The translations under genes and the position numbers were made by a program. A stretch of 38,598 nt of DNA, taken from assembly GCA_022823145.1 (NCBI GenBank), contig JAJDXS010000002.1, positions 1 to 38,598 of the forward strand. Direction: 5' to 3'. The DNA comes from Gemmatimonadota bacterium. GTDB lineage: Bacteria > Gemmatimonadota > Gemmatimonadetes > Longimicrobiales > Gaopeijiaceae. The notes under the pieces were generated by a model. It did no database searches, was not told the origin of the DNA, and was given only the letters and a program-made list of their open reading frames with translations. Below are positions 33,910 through 38,598 of the stretch, in pieces (position 1 is the first letter of the stretch; each line of letters begins with the position of its first letter).

Positions 33910-34944
33910 TCAGGTTTCGGCTTCCGCGCTCACGGCGCGCAGTCGCGTCAATGTGGCGCGCCGCTCCATGCTCTCACGCGCCAGGGCCCATTCGAAATCC
34001 GGCGCGCCGGGGCCCAGGCCGGCAATCTGGATCAGGACGAGTTCCAGGTCTTCGAGCAGAGCCTGCTCGATTGGCGAACTGAAGTCGGACAGTCCCAGGA
34101 ACATGCGGGTGTCCAGGAGCAGCTCGCGCGCCCATTGCGCCAGGTCCTGCTCGGATGCGGGGGTGCGCCGATCCGTCCGAAAGGCGGTGAGCAGGATGGC
34201 GGCCCGTTCCAGGTGCCGGGCGGTGACGTAGTCGTGCTCGGGCTCGAATCGGTTGCCTCGAACCGGCGCGAGCTCCGTCGGCGCGTTGACCGGCCCCACG
34301 TTGCGGTTCGCTGCTTCCGGACGTTCGCGGGTTTCTGCAGCTTCGATGACAGCCGCCATTTCCGCGCCCGCCACGTCGATGGCCGATGAGGAGGCGGCGT
34401 CCGGTTGCCGCGGTTCGTGCTCTGCCACGGTGGCGGGCGGAACCACCGTTTCAGCCGTCGCGGCAACGGGGGGCGGAGCGGCGGCCGTCGTCTCACCGGG
34501 TGGTGCGGTCCGCGCACCGCGCCCTAGTGCGATGCCCAGCACCAGCGAGGCCGCCGCCGCCAACGCAGCGGCCCAACCTGCCGTCCCGCGCCGGCCAAGC
34601 CACGCCGGGCGCCGGCGCGGTGCGGCGCGCGCGCCATCGGAGGCCGGAGCGGCAGCCTGTCGCAGCGCCCAGGACGCCTCGATCCGGTCCCACATCTCGT
34701 CGCTTGGGGGCGGGGGCGGGGCGTGGTAGCCAGGCGCGATGATCGGGGTGTCGTCGGCCGGGGCGGCACCCGCAGGCGTGCCCGCATCGCCCAGCTCGCC
34801 GGTCGGGCCGGAAGACGCAGCCGCTTTGCCCGCCACACCCTCCTCCACCCCCCTCCAAATCGCTTCCGCGGGGACTTCGGGCGATCGGTTGTAGCCCGCC
34901 GCCGCGCGCCGGAGGAACGCCGTGAACCGATCGAAGTCGCTCAT
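33910..34944 (-). CDS. Single-pass anti-sigma-factor-like protein
   Basis: A 344-residue protein. The cytoplasmic N-terminal part has no cysteines; it carries two related tryptophan motifs, AIWRGVEEG near residue 30 and EMWDRIEASW near residue 85, joined by a Gly/Ala/Pro-rich linker. One transmembrane helix follows at about 125-143 (GWAAALAAAASLVLGIALG), then a low-complexity Ala/Pro stretch and a helical domain (DYVTARHLERAAILLTAFRTDRR...LLLDTRMFLGLSDFSSPIEQALLEDLELVLIQIAGL). ATG 34944 overlaps the sigma-factor stop (ATGA at 34941). Gene order and membrane layout make it the likely membrane-bound partner of that sigma factor. The WDRI motif is shared with the anti-sigma-like protein at 1830-2264. 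Confidence 0.72.
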   Translation of the reverse strand: MSDFDRFTAFLRRAAAGYNRSPEVPAEAIWRGVEEGVAGKAAASSGPTGELGDAGTPAGAAPADDTPIIAPGYHAPPPPPSDEMWDRIEASWALRQAAAPASDGARAAPRRRPAWLGRRGTAGWAAALAAAASLVLGIALGRGARTAPPGETTAAAPPPVAATAETVVPPATVAEHEPRQPDAASSSAIDVAGAEMAAVIEAAETRERPEAANRNVGPVNAPTELAPVRGNRFEPEHDYVTARHLERAAILLTAFRTDRRTPASEQDLAQWARELLLDTRMFLGLSDFSSPIEQALLEDLELVLIQIAGLGPGAPDFEWALARESMERRATLTRLRAVSAEAET

Positions 34945-35483
34945 GACTTCCACTCCGCCGCGTGGACCGCAAGGGCCTTGCGCAACCGTGCCCGGGCGCG
35001 GGAGAGCTGCGACTTGGACGTCCCGGGATGGATGCCGAGGATCGTGCCGATTTCCTCGTGGGTGTAGCCCTCCACATCGTGCAACACGAAGACGGCGCGG
35101 CTGCGCTCCGGGAGTCGGTCGATGGCGCGGTAGAGGTCCTCCTTGACGTCCGGTTCGATGGTCGAAGACGGGCTGCCGCCCCGGAGTTCGTCGTTGAGGG
35201 GAGTCTCGCGGTTGCGGAAGCGCTTGATCCGCCGCAGCTCGTTCAGCGAGACTGTCGTCGCGATCGCCGCGATCCAGGTCCCGAACGCAGCTTCGCCGCG
35301 GAACATGCCGATCTTCGTGAATGCGCGCACGAACGTTTCCTGCGTGAAGTCCTGTGCGAGGTCGTACTCCCCCGCGAACCGGTAGCAAAGCCGGAAGATC
35401 CGGTCGACGTGCGAATCGTACAGCGTGCGCGCGACCGACTGATCTCCGTCCTTCAACCGCTGTATGAGTTGCGCTTCCGTCAC
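34941..35483 (-). CDS. ECF RNA polymerase sigma factor
   Basis: A 180-residue ECF sigma factor. Region 2 is LIQRLKDGDQSVARTLYDSHVDRIFRLCYRFAGEYDLAQDFTQETFVRAFTKIGMFRGEAAFGTWIAAIATTVSLNELRRIKR. Region 4 is LYRAIDRLPERSRAVFVLHDVEGYTHEEIGTILGIHPGTSKSQLSRARARLRKAL. GTG 35483 was chosen because the first conserved residues (TEAQLIQRLKDGD) begin there and GGAG lies upstream; the frame continues to 35663 with a Pro/Ala-rich stretch unlike the family. It is first in an operon with an anti-sigma-like gene and a HEAT-repeat gene. The 182 bases upstream hold no other gene. Confidence 0.93.
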   Translation of the reverse strand: MTEAQLIQRLKDGDQSVARTLYDSHVDRIFRLCYRFAGEYDLAQDFTQETFVRAFTKIGMFRGEAAFGTWIAAIATTVSLNELRRIKRFRNRETPLNDELRGGSPSSTIEPDVKEDLYRAIDRLPERSRAVFVLHDVEGYTHEEIGTILGIHPGTSKSQLSRARARLRKALAVHAAEWKS

Positions 35484-35665
35484 CGAGCCGAGTCTCCGGT
35501 CCCGCGCCGGGTTCCTTGTTGTTGTACCGCTGACACCGGGCGGGCGGTGATTGGTTGCACTCGGGCGATCGGGGGCACGGCTGTCGCGCGCGCCGGGCAC
35601 GGCGATGCCACTGGGCGCGAGAGGCCCGAGCTTCGGCGCGGCGGCGGTGTTCGACGACGACATCG

Positions 35666-36847
35666 CTACCGCCGGATCCTCAGCCGGGTCACGTAGGGGG
35701 TGCCGGCGTCATCCGCACCGGCGAAGAGCAGGTACTCGGGGGTCGCGTGCGCAGCCCAGTCCCAGGTCAGCGTGACGGTTTCCGGGACCGGCATCCGGCC
35801 CACGAACGTCCCGTCTTCACCGAACACGTCGATGGCGGTGCCCGGTTCCACTCGCGAAGTCTCCGGGATCACGAATAGGTGGTCCGCCCCGTCCACGAAC
35901 ATCGCTTCGATGATCGGTTTCTTCTCCGGGAGGGCGCGCAGCTGGTCCGCCAATACGTCCGGCCGGCCATCGAACACGCGCCGGATCTCGTCCCGGTCGG
36001 TCTCGTTGACATCGGCGGGCCTGGCGTCCACCAGCGCAGTGATGACGGTGGTGTCTCCTTCGAGAGTGCGCTTGTATAAACGGTACTCGCCGCTTTGCGC
36101 AAACCACAGACTGCCCCTGCAGTCGAAGGCTCGTCGGAGGGCCGGGGCGATCCAGACCGGTCTGCGCATCCCCATCGACGGCATGTCCGCCATCTCCGGC
36201 GTGAACTCCAGGCGCGGCAGGGTGTCCTGTTTGTCGGTACCCGTCGACACCCGGACCGGATGGAAGTGGAGCAGATCGATGTCGGACAGGTCGCCCGTCC
36301 TCTCTTCATTCGGAAAGCGCGTGGCCCACTCCAGGTAGCTGCCGTCCACCGTCAGGCTGCACCGCTGCCCGTTTGCCTCCCCGTTGATCCCGCAGGTCAG
36401 CCGCCTCGCAAACCCGCCATTCGGACCGAACACGGAATAGCGTCTCGTCATCGGATCGGTGACCCACAGGCTGTCGCCCGGCCCGATGGCCAGCGCGGTC
36501 GCCATCCGGAACTCGCCCGGGCCTTCGCCCTTCCCGCCGACCGTCCGGAGGTAGGCGCCGTCGGGGGCGAACACGTGGATCTGCTGGGCCATGCCGTCGA
36601 GCACGAAGATGTTGTCGCGGAAGTCGGTCGTGAGCGCGCCGACGATGCCGAAAAAGCCACCGGGGGGACCGGACAGCCGCAGATCTTCCTCCAGCGTCCA
36701 TTCGCCGGTGGACTGCCAGCTCGACGCCAGTGTGCTCTCCACGATGCGTGTCCCGTTTTCGTCTTCCGCGAGCGCGCAGGCAACCATGGCCGCCGCCAGG
36801 ATCGCAACTGCCAACATGCGTCCTTGCCTGACCGGAACTGGAGCCAT
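35666..36847 (-). CDS. 6-bladed beta-propeller lipoprotein
   Basis: A 393-residue lipoprotein (signal MLAVAILAAAMVAC-AL). Propeller blades include FFGIVGALTTDFRDNIFVLDGMAQQIHVFAPDGAYLRTVGGKGEGPGEFRMATALAIGPGDSLWVTDPMTRRYSVFGPNGGF and, at the end, PGTAIDVFGEDGTFVGRMPVPETVTLTW. The VGGKGEGPGEF motif matches the propeller lipoprotein at 30943-32100, so the two are paralogs flanking the ECF operon. ATG 36847 has GAGG nine bases upstream; TTG 36856 is the alternative. The ECF sigma gene follows on the same strand after 182 bases. It diverges from the sodium symporter. Confidence 0.86.
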   Translation of the reverse strand: MAPVPVRQGRMLAVAILAAAMVACALAEDENGTRIVESTLASSWQSTGEWTLEEDLRLSGPPGGFFGIVGALTTDFRDNIFVLDGMAQQIHVFAPDGAYLRTVGGKGEGPGEFRMATALAIGPGDSLWVTDPMTRRYSVFGPNGGFARRLTCGINGEANGQRCSLTVDGSYLEWATRFPNEERTGDLSDIDLLHFHPVRVSTGTDKQDTLPRLEFTPEMADMPSMGMRRPVWIAPALRRAFDCRGSLWFAQSGEYRLYKRTLEGDTTVITALVDARPADVNETDRDEIRRVFDGRPDVLADQLRALPEKKPIIEAMFVDGADHLFVIPETSRVEPGTAIDVFGEDGTFVGRMPVPETVTLTWDWAAHATPEYLLFAGADDAGTPYVTRLRIRR

Positions 36848-37037
36848 TGATGCCAACCTCGCGAACTCGGATTCCTCGATGGGAGGTTACCGTGTGGACA
36901 CCACCATTGTCCGATTGGTTGCAGGGCTGCCAGAGCCCTTCCTCCGGCCCCGCCACCGCAAGGCCCCGGACCGGCTGGATGCGCACTCGAAGTCTCCCCG
37001 TTAGGTTGGCTCCTGCTCGAAACCTGCAGCTGGGAAC

Positions 37038-38447
37038 ATGTCCTTTCAACCGCTCGACATCGCGGCTTTCGTCGGCTTCCTCCTCGTGGTCGTGGGGATC
37101 TCGCTCTACGCCTCACGCGGGAAGCACGACGCCGCAGACTACTTCCTGGCCGGGCGCAACCTGCCGTGGTGGCTGATCGGGTTCTCGTTGATCGCGTCCA
37201 ACATCTCGACCGAGCACTTCGTGGGGATGGCGGGGCGGGGCTACGAGCTGGGGCTGGCGATCGCCAGCTACGAGTGGATGGCATCGGTGACGCTGGTACT
37301 GGTGGGGCTCTTCTTCCTGCCCCGCTTCCTGCAGGCGGGCATCTACACGATCCCCGAGTACCTCGAGTTCCGGTACGACGTGCGGACGCGGACGCTGATG
37401 GCGGCCTTCATCATGGCCGCATACGTATTCGTCGCGCTGGCGACGGTGCTGTACTCCGGGGCGCTGGCGCTCGAATCGATCTTCGGCATCGACACGAACC
37501 TGGGCATCTGGCTGATCGGGATCCTGGCAGGCGGATACACGATCTACGGGGGGCTGAAGGCTGTGGTGTGGTCCGACCTGATCCAGGGGGTGGCGCTGAT
37601 CCTGGGCGGCGTGGTGGTAACGGTGCTGGGCTTCCGCGCGATGGGGGGGATCGCGCCGTTTCTCGAAGCCGCCGACGGCAAGCTGCACACCGTCCTCCCG
37701 TGGAATCACCCAGAGATGCCGTGGCTCGCGGTCTTTGTCGGCGGGCTCTGGATCCCGAACCTCTTCTACTGGGGACTGAATCAGTTCATCACGCAGCGGA
37801 CGCTGGCGGCCCGGAGTCTGGCGGACGGTCAGCGCGGCATCTTTTTGGCAGGGTTCATCAAGCTGGCAATCCCGTTCATCATCGTGTTCCCGGGGATCAT
37901 GGCCGCCGAGCTGTTCGCCGATCAGGTGACGAACCCCGACCAGGCCTACCCGGTCATGATGCGGGAGTTGCTGCCTGCGGGGCTGACGGGCGCCATGTTT
38001 GCGGCGCTGTTCGGGGCGGTGATGAGCTCGCTCGATTCGATGCTGAATTCCGCCGCGACGATCTTCAGCGTGGACCTGTACAAGCGCCATCTGCGGCCCG
38101 AGGCGTCGTCGCGCAGGCTGATGGTTGTCGGGCGGGTGACCACCGGGGTGCTCGTGCTGGTCGGCTGCCTGTGGGCGCCGGTGGTGGCCAGCGCCGGAAG
38201 CGTCTTCGAGTACATCCAGATGTTCTGGGGGTTCATCTCGCCGGGGATCGTGGCTGCGTTCCTCTTCGGGCTGTTCGTGCCGCGAACGCCGCCGGCCGCC
38301 GCGTTCGGGGGAATGATCCTGGGGATTCCGGTCTACGGCGTGTTGCTGCGCGCGCTGCCGGAAGTCGCTTTCCTGCACCACATGGCGATCACGTTTCTTG
38401 TGATCTCGGCGTTCATGGCAACCCTGACGTTACGGCGGAACAACTGA
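37038..38447 (+). CDS. Sodium:solute symporter family transporter
   Basis: A 469-residue membrane protein with about twelve helices, of the SSS (SGLT-like) family. Diagnostic segments are DYFLAGRNLPWWLIGFSLIASNISTEHFVGMAGRGYELGLAIASYEW, the TIPEYLEFRYDVRTRTLMA loop, IYGGLKAVVWSDLIQGVALILGG, NLFYWGLNQFITQRTLAARSLADGQRGIFLAGFIKL and GLTGAMFAALFGAVMSSLDSMLNSAATIFSVDLYKRH; the last contains the Ser-Ser/Asp region of the sodium site. The sugar-type YWGxNQxxxQR motif suggests a sugar, polyol or similar neutral solute. It is shorter than many SGLT members. The divergent 190-base region to the propeller gene has no clear operator. Confidence 0.93.
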   Translation: MSFQPLDIAAFVGFLLVVVGISLYASRGKHDAADYFLAGRNLPWWLIGFSLIASNISTEHFVGMAGRGYELGLAIASYEWMASVTLVLVGLFFLPRFLQAGIYTIPEYLEFRYDVRTRTLMAAFIMAAYVFVALATVLYSGALALESIFGIDTNLGIWLIGILAGGYTIYGGLKAVVWSDLIQGVALILGGVVVTVLGFRAMGGIAPFLEAADGKLHTVLPWNHPEMPWLAVFVGGLWIPNLFYWGLNQFITQRTLAARSLADGQRGIFLAGFIKLAIPFIIVFPGIMAAELFADQVTNPDQAYPVMMRELLPAGLTGAMFAALFGAVMSSLDSMLNSAATIFSVDLYKRHLRPEASSRRLMVVGRVTTGVLVLVGCLWAPVVASAGSVFEYIQMFWGFISPGIVAAFLFGLFVPRTPPAAAFGGMILGIPVYGVLLRALPEVAFLHHMAITFLVISAFMATLTLRRNN

Positions 38448-38487
38448 GGTCCAAATCCCGGTAGAGTCAGGGGCTGGCGCGGTGCCC

Positions 38488-38598
38488 TTAGGGTGACGCG
38501 GCATCCTCCGCACGCTTTCGCGGCGGTGCATAGTTCGTCACCCGTAGGTCCGTTTCCAGCCCCTGCTCGTCGAACCGGACGTGCGGATCTCCCGCATC
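38488..38598 (-). CDS. C-terminus of an unidentified protein (5' part beyond the window)
   Basis: The last 36 codons and a TAA stop of a minus-strand frame that enters from the right edge. It reads DPHVRFDEQGLETDLRVTNYAPPRKRAEDAASP, with an ordinary residue mix for a real protein tail, a polar end and GC-rich third positions. It converges on the symporter gene with 40 bases between stops. The fragment is too short to name a family. Confidence 0.4.
   Translation of the reverse strand, partial: DAGDPHVRFDEQGLETDLRVTNYAPPRKRAEDAASP

Overview
This is a high-GC, gene-dense window from a Gram-negative bacterium. I infer a Gemmatimonadota-like organism with moderate confidence. The clues are a sufC-sufB-sufD-Rieske-sufS operon, two 6-bladed beta-propeller lipoproteins carrying the GGxGEGPGE signature, ECF sigma/anti-sigma pairs followed by HEAT or heavy-metal-domain genes, a DUF4328 protein, a choice-of-anchor-B lipoprotein, and frequent TTG and GTG starts. 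No rRNA, tRNA, CRISPR array, prophage or transposase was seen, and no gap between genes exceeds about 200 bases.

Layout. (1) 1-1471: the C-terminal part of a DNA methyltransferase running off the left edge, then a short remnant of a DUF4328 gene, then an intact DUF4328 membrane protein. (2) 1504-2884, minus: ECF sigma factor, zinc-less anti-sigma-like protein and YbjQ-type protein, each overlapping the next by 4 bases. (3) 3037-4665: a secreted TPR protein. (4) 4743-10103: the SUF iron-sulfur assembly operon, preceded by a promoter with a Fur-box-like site and a 15-bp palindrome in its spacer. (5) 10157-16784: two lipoproteins, a D-aminoacylase-like amidohydrolase, an enoyl-CoA hydratase and an ADP-forming acyl-CoA synthetase. 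(6) 16800-19552: a zinc alcohol dehydrogenase diverging from a thiolase. (7) 19568-20220, minus: a VapBC-type toxin-antitoxin pair with a very compact, probably leaderless, autoregulated promoter. (8) 20304-25672, minus: a molybdenum hydroxylase operon of the 4-hydroxybenzoyl-CoA reductase type, with a DUF1460 peptidoglycan hydrolase gene inserted and an in-frame TAA in the FAD/[4Fe-4S] subunit. (9) 25804-30959: a thiol-redox neighbourhood with bacilliredoxin, DoxX, a LiaF-like protein, a voltage-gated-type cation channel with a zinc-ribbon tail, MsrA, a diaminopropionate ammonia-lyase and an OsmC-family gene whose first conserved cysteine position is UGA. (10) 30943-36847, minus: two beta-propeller lipoproteins flanking an ECF sigma/anti-sigma-like/HEAT operon, with a perfect CRP/FNR-type palindrome. 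(11) 37038-38598: a sodium:solute symporter and the C-terminus of an unidentified minus-strand gene.

The most striking observation is the OsmC-family gene. Its UGA replaces the peroxidatic cysteine in an otherwise uninterrupted frame. A hairpin with a GG-containing apical loop begins 19 bases downstream, as in bacterial SECIS elements, so a selenocysteine form of OsmC is the leading reading. The second in-frame stop, TAA in the reductase beta subunit, cannot be explained this way and looks like a recent nonsense mutation or a sequence error.
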